Assembly (NCBI GenBank): GCA_041655035.1
Contig: JBAZCN010000018.1
Span: 1-35,595 of the forward strand
Origin: NAT127 sp041655035
GTDB lineage: Bacteria; Pseudomonadota; Gammaproteobacteria; Pseudomonadales; Porticoccaceae
Direction of reading: 5' to 3'
Length of the DNA: 35,595 nt
In this document: in pieces, positions 1-7,464 of the stretch
Layout: each line of letters starts with the position of its first letter
Position numbering within the stretch: the stretch's first letter is position 1
Made by a program: the position numbers and the translations under genes
Notes under the pieces: generated by a model
What the model saw: the letters and a program-made list of their open reading frames with translations, nothing else
Told to the model about the DNA's origin: nothing
The model's database searches: none

Positions 1-1
1 G

Positions 2-847
2 GTCGGCGCGGGCGGTGGACTGGTGCTGGTCGCTGATTTGAGGGGCACCCTGTTTGCCCTCGACGCCGCCACCGGCGATGTTCGCTGGCGGGTCAAGATC
101 CATAGCGAAATGCTGTCGGCACCGGTTGCCAACCGCCGGGTAGTGGTGATCCAGGCGCTCGACGCCCGTGTCGTCGGCCTCAGCCCCGCCGACGGTTCCG
201 TCCTCTGGCAATATGCCACCGACGCCCCGGCGCTCACCTTGCGCGGCACCAGCACGCCACTGCTCACCGACAGCGCGGTGGTCAGCGGTTTCGCCAACGG
301 CAGGGTGGTGGCCCTGAATCCGGCCAACGGCTCGGTGTTGTGGGAAAACCGTGTGGCCTTGCCCAAGGGGCGCACAGAACTGGAGCGGATCGTGGATATC
401 GACGGCGCCCCGCTGCTGGTCAACGACGTGGTCTATGTCACCAGTTACCAGGGCCGTGCGGCGGCCATGAGCCGGGGTGCGGGGCGGGCCCTGTGGTACC
501 AGGATATCTCCAGCTACCGACAGCCGGCCTTCGGCCAGGACCAGATCTATATCAGCAAGGACAACGATGAGCTGGCGGCGCTCAGGGCCAACAGTGGCCA
601 GGTGCTGTGGACCAATGACCAACTGGCCAATCGCGGGCTCACCGCGCCCAACTATGTCGATGGCCATGTGGTGGTGGGCGACGCCGAAGGGTTCCTTCAT
701 GTGCTGTCACCGGTCGATGGCCGCTTCGTCGGCCGCACCAAGGTCAGCGGCAGCGGCCTGACGGTGGCTTCGGTGACCGATGGCAGCACCCTGTATGTGC
801 TGGCCAACGACGGCAAGGTGGTTGCCTACCGGTTCGAAAAACGCTGA
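2..847 (+). CDS. bamB: Outer membrane assembly lipoprotein BamB, 3' part
   Basis: PQQ-like beta-propeller subunit of the BAM complex, which inserts beta-barrel proteins into the outer membrane from its periplasmic face. The frame is open from base 2 with no stop, so the real start and lipoprotein signal lie outside the window. About 281 residues remain, against roughly 390 in E. coli BamB. Propeller-blade repeats are visible: 'GTLFALDAATGDVRWR', 'RVVALNPANGSVLWE', 'ELAALRANSGQVLW' and 'GFLHVLSPVDGRFVG', the usual hydrophobic-ALD-x-x-x-G-x-x-x-W pattern of tryptophan-docking motifs. An internal GTG at 23 is in frame but is not a credible start because the homology continues upstream. The gene is followed by a repeat element and a hairpin terminator at 1028-1052. 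Assignment is by blade pattern and size; another PQQ-repeat protein is less likely. Confidence 0.88.
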   Translation, partial: VGAGGGLVLVADLRGTLFALDAATGDVRWRVKIHSEMLSAPVANRRVVVIQALDARVVGLSPADGSVLWQYATDAPALTLRGTSTPLLTDSAVVSGFANGRVVALNPANGSVLWENRVALPKGRTELERIVDIDGAPLLVNDVVYVTSYQGRAAAMSRGAGRALWYQDISSYRQPAFGQDQIYISKDNDELAALRANSGQVLWTNDQLANRGLTAPNYVDGHVVVGDAEGFLHVLSPVDGRFVGRTKVSGSGLTVASVTDGSTLYVLANDGKVVAYRFEKR

Positions 848-867
848 CTGGTTGTTGCCCAGGCGTT

Positions 868-1034
868 GGGGACTGTTGGTGTCCCGGCCACGCCGGTGCG
901 CTTCGTTCCTCAGCACACCCTATGAAAGGGCCCCTATAAGGAGCATAGGGTGTGCTGAGGAACGAAGCGCACCGCAGAAGCGGCAGATGTGAAAATGTAT
1001 CAATAGCCGGTATCGAAACATCAACGGAAAGCCC
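868..1034 (+). repeat. MITE-like palindromic element, copy 1
   Basis: Between the convergent genes bamB and hpt. The core is a perfect inverted repeat of 30 bp (895-924 and 944-973) with a 19-nt spacer. Outer ends resemble terminal repeats: GGGGACTGTTGGTGTC at 868-883, and, read on minus, CGTTGATGTTTCGATACC ending near 1009. The same core recurs at 3177, 11258, 18036, 25260 and 34686. Transcribed from either side it would form a very stable hairpin. End positions are approximate. Confidence 0.85.
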
Positions 1035-1052
1035 TGCTCGTCAGGGCTTTTT
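1028..1052 (+). terminator. Rho-independent terminator for bamB, overlapping the hpt stop
   Basis: Stem AAAGCCCTG (1028-1036), loop CTCGT, stem CAGGGCTTT (1042-1050), then further T residues: nine perfect pairs followed by a T run on the plus strand. The hairpin includes the stop codon of the convergent gene hpt. On minus only three T follow, so it would work less well in that direction. Confidence 0.75.
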
Positions 1053-1601
1053 CATATGGCGGGCGAGGGCCGGTGTGCTGGTTTTGCGGGCGATGATTTC
1101 GCCGGTCTCGAGCCCCGCCAGTTCGTGGGGAAAGACGATCCAGCGATCGGTGGCGTGCAGGTAGAAGTCCGGCACGCGACCGGTGAGGTTTTTCCCGGGT
1201 TTGAAGTAGGGGGTGGCGACCCTGACTTCCGGGCGGTCGGGGCCAAACCAGTGTTCCAGATCGGCTATTACCTTGGCGATGCTGAGGCCGGTATCGTGGA
1301 CGTCGTCGACGATCAGCACCTGCCGGGGGGCTTCGGCCAGAGCCAGGGCATGATCCAGGCCGTCGACCAGCACTTCGTCGCGGCGATGGTCGATACCGCT
1401 GTAGTGACGGGTGCGGATAGGGAAGTGGTGGTGGGGAATCCGGTGGTAATTCAGCAGTTCCTGGATGGCGATGGCCACCGGCGTGCCGCCGCGCCAGATC
1501 GCCAGCAGCAGATCCGGCCGGAAGCCGCTGTCGAGGATGCGAAAGCCCAGCTCGAAACTGTCGTCGAGCAGTTGATTGGCGTCGAGGTAGAGTTTGTCCA
1601 T
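1041..1601 (-). CDS. hpt: Hypoxanthine/guanine phosphoribosyltransferase
   Basis: Cytoplasmic purine salvage enzyme that transfers phosphoribose from PRPP to a purine base to give the nucleotide. It has 186 residues, normal for this family. The PRPP-binding signature 'VLIVDDVHDTG' is at residues 95-105, and 'AIWRGGTPVAIAIQELL' at 34-50 is the N-terminal segment typical of the hypoxanthine-PRT-like group. The ATG at 1601 has no strong Shine-Dalgarno sequence but is the only good start. It is convergent with bamB and divergent from the DUF3237 gene. Base specificity (hypoxanthine, guanine or xanthine) cannot be read from sequence alone. Confidence 0.85.
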   Translation of the reverse strand: MDKLYLDANQLLDDSFELGFRILDSGFRPDLLLAIWRGGTPVAIAIQELLNYHRIPHHHFPIRTRHYSGIDHRRDEVLVDGLDHALALAEAPRQVLIVDDVHDTGLSIAKVIADLEHWFGPDRPEVRVATPYFKPGKNLTGRVPDFYLHATDRWIVFPHELAGLETGEIIARKTSTPALARHMKKP

Positions 1602-1901
1602 TGCGGTGGGCCAGAAAATCGAGCGCTGATTCTAGGCCGTCGGGGAGGGCGAGGCCAATCTTATCCTCGCTTGGCCTGGCCTCGTCTGGCGTGGCCGTGC
1701 GGCGATACTTGGGCGATGCGGCGCAAGCGACAGGCCTGGCAAGTGGGGCTCTGCTCTATTAGGCTTTGGTCTATTGGCCCCCCGGGCCGGGCTGCGAAGT
1801 GCCAGGCGCCCGCATTCAGAGGTAGTGTGATTGCCCTGCTGTTCTGGCAGAGCGCTGCTCGGGCACGGTTCTCGAAGCGATGATTCCAAGGAGAAAATAC
1901 C
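1602..1901. other. Divergent intergenic region, hpt / DUF3237
   Basis: About 300 bases holding the 5' leaders of both flanking genes. It contains two similar short blocks, CTCTATTAGGC (near 1751) and GTCTATTGGCC (near 1767), about 15 bases apart, and repetitive TGGCCTGG sequence near 1673. I see no convincing promoter pair and no small gene. The DUF3237 ribosome site AAGGAG is at 1888-1893. Confidence 0.4.
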
Positions 1902-2357
1902 ATGACCAAAGCGCCGGATACCCTGTTGTTCGATGCCGAAATGCATTTCACCGGCAGTGTCGATTACGGTTTCTCCATGGGCCGGGTCACCGCCGGTGAA
2001 GCTCTTCCGCCCCAGGGCGTGCGCTTCGATGTCACCTTCGAAGGTCGGCTCGAGGGGCCGCGCCTCAGTGGGACCATCAGCGGTATCGATTACGTGTCGC
2101 TGAGCGCGGAGGGTGTCACCGGGTTGTATATTCGCGGCAGGATCACCACCGACGATGGCCACAATATCGCCCTGGTGGCCGAGGGCGGAGCGGCGCCGCG
2201 TCCCGGAAGCACTGTTGCCGACCTGAGCGAAACCCTGTCCTTCTCGACAGCGGCGCCCGGATATGAATGGCTCAATGAACTGCGCGCCGAGGGCACTGGC
2301 GTCGTCGATTCGGCCACGGGCCGGATCCAGCTGAAGGTGTCCGCCCGCTCGGAGTAA
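1902..2357 (+). CDS. DUF3237 domain protein
   Basis: Protein of 151 residues matching the DUF3237 (UPF0311) fold family: 'FDVTFEGRLEGPRLSGTISGIDYVSL' followed by 'GVTGLYIRGRITTDDGHNIAL', the characteristic pair of strands in which a leading GPRLxG block precedes a TxDG turn. There is no signal peptide or membrane segment, so it is probably cytoplasmic. ATG at 1902 is preceded by AAGGAG at 1888-1893 at good spacing. It stands alone, divergent from hpt and followed by the cytochrome gene, which has its own promoter. Biochemical role is unknown for the family; no specific function is claimed. Confidence 0.7.
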   Translation: MTKAPDTLLFDAEMHFTGSVDYGFSMGRVTAGEALPPQGVRFDVTFEGRLEGPRLSGTISGIDYVSLSAEGVTGLYIRGRITTDDGHNIALVAEGGAAPRPGSTVADLSETLSFSTAAPGYEWLNELRAEGTGVVDSATGRIQLKVSARSE

Positions 2358-2435
2358 GCCTCGGGGTGCGTCGCCTCCGGCGGCCGTGCCTGGTCACCTA
2401 GCTCGTGGTCGTCACCGCCCGGAGTGGGCAAAAGT

Positions 2436-2466
2436 TTTCCAACGGTCAGGGGATTGCGGCTATAAT
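2436..2466 (+). promoter_or_regulatory. Probable sigma70 promoter of the cytochrome c5 gene
   Basis: A perfect -10 box TATAAT at 2461-2466 is followed by a GC-rich stretch (GCCGCC). The upstream TTTCCA at 2436-2441 is only a weak -35 at 19-nt spacing, so the -10 carries the call. GGAG near 2497 is the ribosome site for the ATG at 2508. Confidence 0.6.
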
Positions 2467-2507
2467 GCCGCCTGTTTTGAAACCTGATTCCGAAACGGAG
2501 GCAATTC

Positions 2508-2957
2508 ATGAGCTTGATGAACAAGGCGGCGTCTTCCCTGCTGGTGTTTGGGTTGATCCTGGGGCTGGCCGGTTGCGGCAGCGAAACCAAGGACGTCGTA
2601 CTGAGCCCCGGCCAGGAAAAGGCGGTGAGTGAGCGCCTTGCTCCGGATGGTCAGGTGGTACTGGAAAGCGAAGTTGCCTCTGCTGCGCCCTCAGCGGCGG
2701 CCGCCGGTGGCGAACCCCGCCCGGCTGAGGAAATCTACAACAAATCCTGCATGTCCTGTCATATGACCGGCGCTGCCGGCGCTCCCAAACTGGGCGACGT
2801 TGCCGCCTGGGCGCCGCGCCTGGAGCAGGGCATCGATACCCTCTACACCCACGCCATCCAGGGTATTCGCGGCATGCCGCCGAAAGGGCTGTGCATGGAC
2901 TGCTCTGACGAAGAGCTCGAGCATACCGTCGACTACATCATTGCCAACAGCCAGTGA
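2508..2957 (+). CDS. Cytochrome c5-type lipoprotein
   Basis: Small c-type cytochrome for periplasmic electron transfer, probably membrane-anchored through its lipid. The N-terminus is a lipoprotein signal (hydrophobic stretch ending LAGC, cysteine about residue 23). A low-complexity Ala/Glu/Pro linker leads to one class I haem domain: CMSCH near residues 81-85 is the haem attachment site, 'GMPPKG' near 123-128 supplies the axial Met, and the following CMDC pair is the extra disulfide typical of cytochrome c5. Length is 149 residues. It is monocistronic, with its own -10 box upstream and a strong terminator 23 bases after the stop. Many c5 proteins are soluble; the lipobox here predicts tethering. 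Confidence 0.9.
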   Translation: MSLMNKAASSLLVFGLILGLAGCGSETKDVVLSPGQEKAVSERLAPDGQVVLESEVASAAPSAAAAGGEPRPAEEIYNKSCMSCHMTGAAGAPKLGDVAAWAPRLEQGIDTLYTHAIQGIRGMPPKGLCMDCSDEELEHTVDYIIANSQ

Positions 2958-2980
2958 CCATCTCCTCACCGGCATGAACG

Positions 2981-3003
2981 ACCCCGCCCTGTGGCGGGGT
3001 TTT
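2981..3003 (+). terminator. Rho-independent terminator of the cytochrome c5 gene
   Basis: Stem ACCCCGCC (2981-2988), loop CTGT, stem GGCGGGGT (2993-3000), then TTT. Eight GC-rich pairs and a short T tract directly after the gene. Confidence 0.85.
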
Positions 3004-3058
3004 GCGTAAGGGCGGAATGGAACTTCGAGGCCGGGAAGCTCCGGACTCTTTATGCTCA

Positions 3059-3118
3059 GAGCTATCAATTTCCGAGCTATCAATTTTCGAACCAGCAATC
3101 CCCGAACCGTCAATCCGC
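3059..3118 (+). repeat. 15-bp tandem repeat, four units
   Basis: Four head-to-tail 15-mers: GAGCTATCAATTTCC (3059), GAGCTATCAATTTTC (3074), GAACCAGCAATCCCC (3089) and GAACCGTCAATCCGC (3104). The first two differ at one position; the last two are diverged but keep GA-C---CAAT. They lie between the cytochrome terminator and repeat copy 2, outside any credible gene. Confidence 0.85.
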
Positions 3119-3176
3119 CATTGTTCTGAGCGTCCCTCTTCAGCGCTGGCCTTATCAACGTGCCCTTGGGAACGAG

Positions 3177-3240
3177 CATAGGGGTGAGGAACGAAGCGCA
3201 CCGCGGGCTCCGCCGCCTATACCGAAACGTCAACAGACCG
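3177..3240 (+). repeat. MITE-like palindromic element, copy 2 (right half only)
   Basis: The right arm, with a short internal deletion, is at 3177-3202 (CATAGGGG..TGAGGAACGAAGCGCACC). Seventeen bases later comes the outer-end motif ACCGAAACGTCAACAGACC (3221-3239). No left arm is recognisable; the 15-bp tandem repeat occupies that side. It lies between the convergent cytochrome c5 and rep genes. Confidence 0.75.
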
Positions 3241-3317
3241 CAAGCGGTTAAGTCACCGGGCCGGTATCCTGCGCAAAAGCTTTCTATGCCCTGCTTGTGA
3301 CGTTTGTGCTCCAACCA

Positions 3318-5327
3318 TCAGGCAAACAAATCGCGCAGCGCCGCGAGGGATTCCTGGCCTTTTTCCCGGCGTTGCTCCGGGTTGCTGTCGCCAAAGCCCT
3401 CGCGCTCGATATCGCCCTCCGGAAGTTCGTCGATGAACCGGCTGGGCGTGGTGGCGGCGATTTCGCCGAACTGTTTGCGGCGCGCTGCGAGGGTGAGGGT
3501 CAGGGTGCGCTGGGCGCGGGTGATGCCCACATAGGCGAGACGCCGCTCTTCCTCGATATTGCCCTCCTCGATGCTGGCGCGATGTGGGAGGATCTCCTCC
3601 TCCATGCCGATCAGGAAGACATGGGGGAATTCCAGCCCCTTGGCGGCGTGAAGGGTCATCAGTTGCACCTTGTCATCGGCGGAAGCCTCGTCCTGGCGGT
3701 CGAGCAGGTCGCGCAGAATGAGTTTCGATATCGCCTGTTCGAGGCCTGTCTCGCGCTCGTCCTCGTCGCTCCCGAGCATGGCGTCGATCTGGTCGACCAG
3801 CAGGTTGACGTTGCCCATGCGCCGCTCGGCCACGGCGCTGCTGCTGGCGTTCTGGTGCAGCCAGCCGAGGTAATCCATATCGTCGATCATCTCCCGGATG
3901 GCGGTTATGGGGTCGCCCTGGGCACAGTTGCGCTGCACTCCCTGGAGCCACTGGCGGAATTTTTGCAGGCGATTGAGATTCTGCTCCGCCAACTGGGTGG
4001 CGAGTCCCAGCTCATCGATGGCGCTGAACAGGGAAATATGGCGCTGGCCGGCATATTCGCCGAGCTTCTCCAGGGTCGATGGCCCGATCTGGCGGCGGGG
4101 AGTGTTGATGATGCGCAGGAAGGCGTTGTCATCATCCGGATTCACCAGCAGCCGCAGGTAGGCCATGATGTCCTTGACCTCACCCCGGGAATAGAACGAG
4201 GTGCCGCCGCTCAGTTGATAGGGAACAGCTTGCGACTGGAGTTTCATTTCCAGCAGGCGGGATTGATGGTTACCTCGGTAGAGCACGGCGAAATCGCGGA
4301 AGTGGCAATGCCGCTGCAGGCGCATGGCCAGAATTTCGTTGACCACGCGCTCCAGTTCGGTCTCTTCATTGCTGCAGCGGATGACCCGGATGGGGTCGCC
4401 CAGGCCCAATTCGCTCCACAGCGATTTGGCGAAGACATGGGGGTTGTTGTCGATCAGGTGGTTGGCGGTGCGCAGGATCCGGGCGGTGGAGCGGTAGTTC
4501 TGCTCCAGTTTGATAACCTTGAGGTGTTCGAAATCCTCCTGCAACTGCACCAGATTCTCCGGCCGCGCCCCGCGCCAGGCGTAGATCGACTGGTCGTCGT
4601 CGCCGACCACGGTGACGGCGCCTCGGCCGCCGACCAATAGCCGCACCAGCCGGTACTGCGCGAGATTGGTATCCTGGTATTCGTCCACCAGCAGGTAGCG
4701 GATGCGGTTTCGCCATTTGTCGAGCACGTCGGGGTGCTGTTCGAACAGTTGCACCGGGAGGGTGATCAGGTCGTCGAAATCCACCGCGTTGTAGGCTTTG
4801 AGCGACTGCCGATAGCGCTGATAGATCAGGGCTATCGCCTGTTCTCCCGCGGAGGCAGCGGTGGACAGCGCCTGCTCCGGCAGCACCAGGTCATTCTTCC
4901 ACTGCGAAATCTGATTGTGCACCCGGTCGACGAGATCGGCGTTGAGGTCGGAATCCCTGAGCATCAATTCCTTCACCAGGTTGCGGCTGTCTTCGCTGTC
5001 GAAGATGGAGAATCCCGGTTTGAAGCCGAAGGTTTTGATTTCCCGGCGGATCAGGTTGAGGCCGAGGTTGTGAAAGGTGGACACCGTAAGGCCGCGCGCT
5101 TCCTTGCCCTTGACCAGCTTGCCGACCCGCTCTTTCATTTCCCGGGCGGCCTTGTTGGTAAAGGTCACGGCGGCGATATGCTGGGCGCCATGCCCGCAGT
5201 CATTGACCAGATAGGCGATCTTCTGGGTAATCACACTGGTCTTGCCGCTGCCGGCACCGGCGAGCACGAGCAGGGGGCCATCGATATAGCGCACGGCGGC
5301 GAGCTGCTGGGGGTTCAGGTGTTTCAA
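3318..5327 (-). CDS. rep: ATP-dependent DNA helicase Rep
   Basis: Superfamily 1 3'-5' helicase that helps replication forks past protein roadblocks. From the chosen start it has 669 residues, against 673 in E. coli Rep. Motifs in order: 'AGAGSGKT' (Walker A, 23-30), 'AVTFTNKAA' (Ia), 'VDEYQDT' (motif II, 214-220), 'GDDDQSIYAWRGA' (III), 'NYRS' (IV), 'LMTLHAAKGLEF' (V) and 'VGITRAQ' (VI). 'MKHLNPQQ' aligns with the family N-terminus, so TTG at 5327 is preferred; an in-frame TTG at 5366 would add 13 residues. Neither start has a clear ribosome site. UvrD is the main alternative, but the length and the start region favour Rep. It lies downstream of phaC on the same strand, 192 bases away. Confidence 0.92.
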   Translation of the reverse strand: MKHLNPQQLAAVRYIDGPLLVLAGAGSGKTSVITQKIAYLVNDCGHGAQHIAAVTFTNKAAREMKERVGKLVKGKEARGLTVSTFHNLGLNLIRREIKTFGFKPGFSIFDSEDSRNLVKELMLRDSDLNADLVDRVHNQISQWKNDLVLPEQALSTAASAGEQAIALIYQRYRQSLKAYNAVDFDDLITLPVQLFEQHPDVLDKWRNRIRYLLVDEYQDTNLAQYRLVRLLVGGRGAVTVVGDDDQSIYAWRGARPENLVQLQEDFEHLKVIKLEQNYRSTARILRTANHLIDNNPHVFAKSLWSELGLGDPIRVIRCSNEETELERVVNEILAMRLQRHCHFRDFAVLYRGNHQSRLLEMKLQSQAVPYQLSGGTSFYSRGEVKDIMAYLRLLVNPDDDNAFLRIINTPRRQIGPSTLEKLGEYAGQRHISLFSAIDELGLATQLAEQNLNRLQKFRQWLQGVQRNCAQGDPITAIREMIDDMDYLGWLHQNASSSAVAERRMGNVNLLVDQIDAMLGSDEDERETGLEQAISKLILRDLLDRQDEASADDKVQLMTLHAAKGLEFPHVFLIGMEEEILPHRASIEEGNIEEERRLAYVGITRAQRTLTLTLAARRKQFGEIAATTPSRFIDELPEGDIEREGFGDSNPEQRREKGQESLAALRDLFA

Positions 5328-5366
5328 GGGCTTGATCGCGGTGACGGGGGAGCGGGATTGTAGCAA

Positions 5367-5519
5367 GAGTGCTGCGCGGCGTCAGGAGCAAGGTTTGTGC
5401 ACCATGAGGGCGATCGCGCTATGGCGTCACCATTTGCCGACCCAGGGAATCCAGTGCATGGTGCGATTGCCCTGGCGCACCATCAGGGTGCGCGATGTGC
5501 CGGCGGCGATGGCAAACGG
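5367..5519. other. Hairpin-rich spacer between phaC and rep
   Basis: A perfect 8-bp inverted repeat, ATGGTGCG (5458-5465) and CGCACCAT (5476-5483), lies downstream of phaC. A related direct repeat starts CACCATGAGGG near 5400 and CACCATCAGGG near 5478. On minus, the phaC frame stays open for 30 codons past its TGA and ends in a tryptophan-rich stretch (HWIPWVGKW). I treat it as non-coding spacer. Confidence 0.45.
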
Positions 5520-7334
5520 TCAGCCAAAAATATACTCTCCGGGCGCATCGCGGAGGACCTTGTAGCCCTGGCGGGCGTTGCCGGTCCGCGGTGGCTTGAC
5601 CTCGCCGCTGCTGTGCTGGTCAAGCCATTCGGCCCAGGCCGGCCACCACGAACCGGGGTGGCGCGGCTGGGTCTCGGCCCAGGTCTTGGGATCGATGTAC
5701 TTGTCGCCGGGCTTGCGGGTGGCGATCTGGTAACTGCGGCGGGGATGCGCCGGCCCGCAAATGATCCCGGCGTTGTGGCCGCCGCTGGTGAGCAGGAAAG
5801 TGACCTCGGCGTGGGTCAGGCGGTTCATCTTGTACACCGATCTCCAGGGGGCAATATGGTCTCCGGTGGTGCCGACCAGGAACATCGGGGCGGTGATGTC
5901 GAGCAGGGCGATGGGCTTGCCGCCGACTTCGAAGCGGCACTCCGCCAGGCGGTTTTCCATGTACAGTTCGCGCAGGTAGCGGCTGTGCATCTTGTAGGGC
6001 ATGCGGGTGCCGTCGGCATTCCACGCCATCAGATCGTTTGGCGGAATGTCCTTGCCGAGATAGTAGCGGTTGATATAAGTGTTCCACACCTGCTCCCGGG
6101 GGCGCAGCGAGCGAAACGAGGCGCCCATGGTCTGCGATGGCAGATAGCCGTCGCTCCACATGCTGCTTTCGAGGAAGGCCAGCTGGCTGGCGTTGAGCAA
6201 CTGCTGGATTTCACCGCACTCGGTGAAATCCACCTGGGCGGCGAACAGGGTGATGCTGTTGATGACGTCGTCGTTGTCGCGGGCCAGGGCCGCGGCGCCC
6301 ATCGCCAGCAGGGTGCCGCCGATGCAGTAGCCGACGGCGTTGATCCGGGTCTTGGGCACGATGGTGCGCACCGCCTGAACGGCGGCCCGAAAGCCGTGGT
6401 TGAGATAGTCTTCGAGGGAAATTTCCCGATCTTCCTCCGTGGGGTTTTTCCACGACATCATGAATACCGTTTTGCCCTGTCGCAGCAGGTAATCGACCAT
6501 AGAATTATGGGGCGAGAGGTCCATGATGTAGTACTTCATCACCCAGGCGGGAACGAACAGCACCGGCTCGCGGGCGACCGTGGCGGTTTTCGGGCTGTAC
6601 TGGATCAGTTCGACCAGATCGTTCTGGAAAATGACCTTGCCGGGCGTGACGGCGAGGTTGACGCCGGGTTTGAACTGGCCCATCTGCGGCAGCGGGTTTT
6701 TGAGGGTGCCGCGCTCCAGGTCGTGGCGATAGAGCTCGAGGCCGCGCACCAGGTTCTGGCCTTTTTCCGCCTTGGTGGCGGCGATCACCTCCGGGTTGGT
6801 CAGCGGGAAATTGGCCGGCGACAGGGTTTCCATGATCTGGTTGTTGATGAACGAAACCAGATCGGTATTGCGTGGCTCGGCGCCGGGCACATGGCGCGAG
6901 GCTTCGCCAACCCATTCCTTGACCGCCAGGTAGCCTTTGGCGAACAGGTTGAACGGCGCCTTTTGCCAGGCTTCGGCGGCGAAGGGGGTGCCCTCCAGCG
7001 CCTGCGCCAGCGCCTCGTCGTCGAGAGCGGCCTGGGCGGTGGCCAGGGCGCCCAGTTCCATCAGTTTGTGCTGGAGGCTCTTGCGCAGTCTTTCCCGTCG
7101 CCCGGGGGAAATGGCCAGATGCGACAGCCAGTCGAAATAAGCGCTGACCAGCTGTACCGGCGACAGCCCTGCGGTCAGCCTGCCGAGTGCGGCGCGCACC
7201 TCGTGGTCGAGGGTCTGGCCGCTGTCGTCATCGATGTCGACCTCGGGAAGCTTGCGGAAAATCTCCTGGATCTGTTCGGCAAAACCCCGCTCACTGCTGT
7301 GTTGCTCGTTGTCGAATCCACTGCTGTCCGCCAT
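5520..7334 (-). CDS. phaC: Class I poly(3-hydroxyalkanoate) synthase PhaC
   Basis: Polymerises (R)-3-hydroxyacyl-CoA into polyhydroxyalkanoate on cytoplasmic granules. Length is 604 residues, typical of class I synthases. The lipase-like box 'GYCIGG' carries catalytic Cys337; Asp492 in 'VGTTGDHIAPW' and His520 in 'SGGHNAG' complete the triad. 'FVPAWVMKYYIMDLSPHNSMV' (260-280) is the conserved segment before the core. The C-terminus '..APGEYIFG' matches the end of class I enzymes, so the gene is complete. ATG at 7334 is preceded by AAGGA at about 9 nt. phaB lies 130 bases upstream on the same strand, so a phaBC transcript is likely; phaA, phaP and phaR are not in the window. Confidence 0.95.
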   Translation of the reverse strand: MADSSGFDNEQHSSERGFAEQIQEIFRKLPEVDIDDDSGQTLDHEVRAALGRLTAGLSPVQLVSAYFDWLSHLAISPGRRERLRKSLQHKLMELGALATAQAALDDEALAQALEGTPFAAEAWQKAPFNLFAKGYLAVKEWVGEASRHVPGAEPRNTDLVSFINNQIMETLSPANFPLTNPEVIAATKAEKGQNLVRGLELYRHDLERGTLKNPLPQMGQFKPGVNLAVTPGKVIFQNDLVELIQYSPKTATVAREPVLFVPAWVMKYYIMDLSPHNSMVDYLLRQGKTVFMMSWKNPTEEDREISLEDYLNHGFRAAVQAVRTIVPKTRINAVGYCIGGTLLAMGAAALARDNDDVINSITLFAAQVDFTECGEIQQLLNASQLAFLESSMWSDGYLPSQTMGASFRSLRPREQVWNTYINRYYLGKDIPPNDLMAWNADGTRMPYKMHSRYLRELYMENRLAECRFEVGGKPIALLDITAPMFLVGTTGDHIAPWRSVYKMNRLTHAEVTFLLTSGGHNAGIICGPAHPRRSYQIATRKPGDKYIDPKTWAETQPRHPGSWWPAWAEWLDQHSSGEVKPPRTGNARQGYKVLRDAPGEYIFG

Positions 7335-7378
7335 GAATTATGTCCTTGAAATCGGGCCCGGAAATAACCTTGTTCCAC

Positions 7379-7414
7379 TTGCAACGATCATAGACAAGCC
7401 GGAGACCGTTGCAA
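7379..7414. promoter_or_regulatory. Inverted repeat between phaB and phaC
   Basis: TTGCAACG (7379-7386) and CGTTGCAA (7407-7414) form a perfect 8-bp inverted repeat with a 20-nt spacer, 45-80 bases upstream of the phaC start. It could be a regulator site or an RNA hairpin in the phaB-phaC leader. No known operator consensus is claimed. Confidence 0.4.
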
Positions 7415-7464
7415 AGCGGGGACTGGCTTCAGGGTTGATAAGTAACATACCGCTGTTACCCGCC

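Noticed and set aside
780..1164. Small open frames over repeat copy 1 with the peptide RNEAHR
   Set aside because: They are translations of the palindromic element; the same peptide appears wherever the repeat occurs.
3297..4640. Long open frame on plus opposite rep
   Set aside because: Antisense shadow of a well-supported gene; the peptide has no recognisable domain and high GC keeps the opposite frame open.
5409..5418. GCGATCGC octamer as a HIP1-like signal
   Set aside because: Single occurrence noted here; expected by chance in GC-rich DNA.
5397..7349. 650-codon open frame on plus opposite phaC
   Set aside because: Antisense to a complete phaC with catalytic triad; His/Gly/Val-rich shadow composition.
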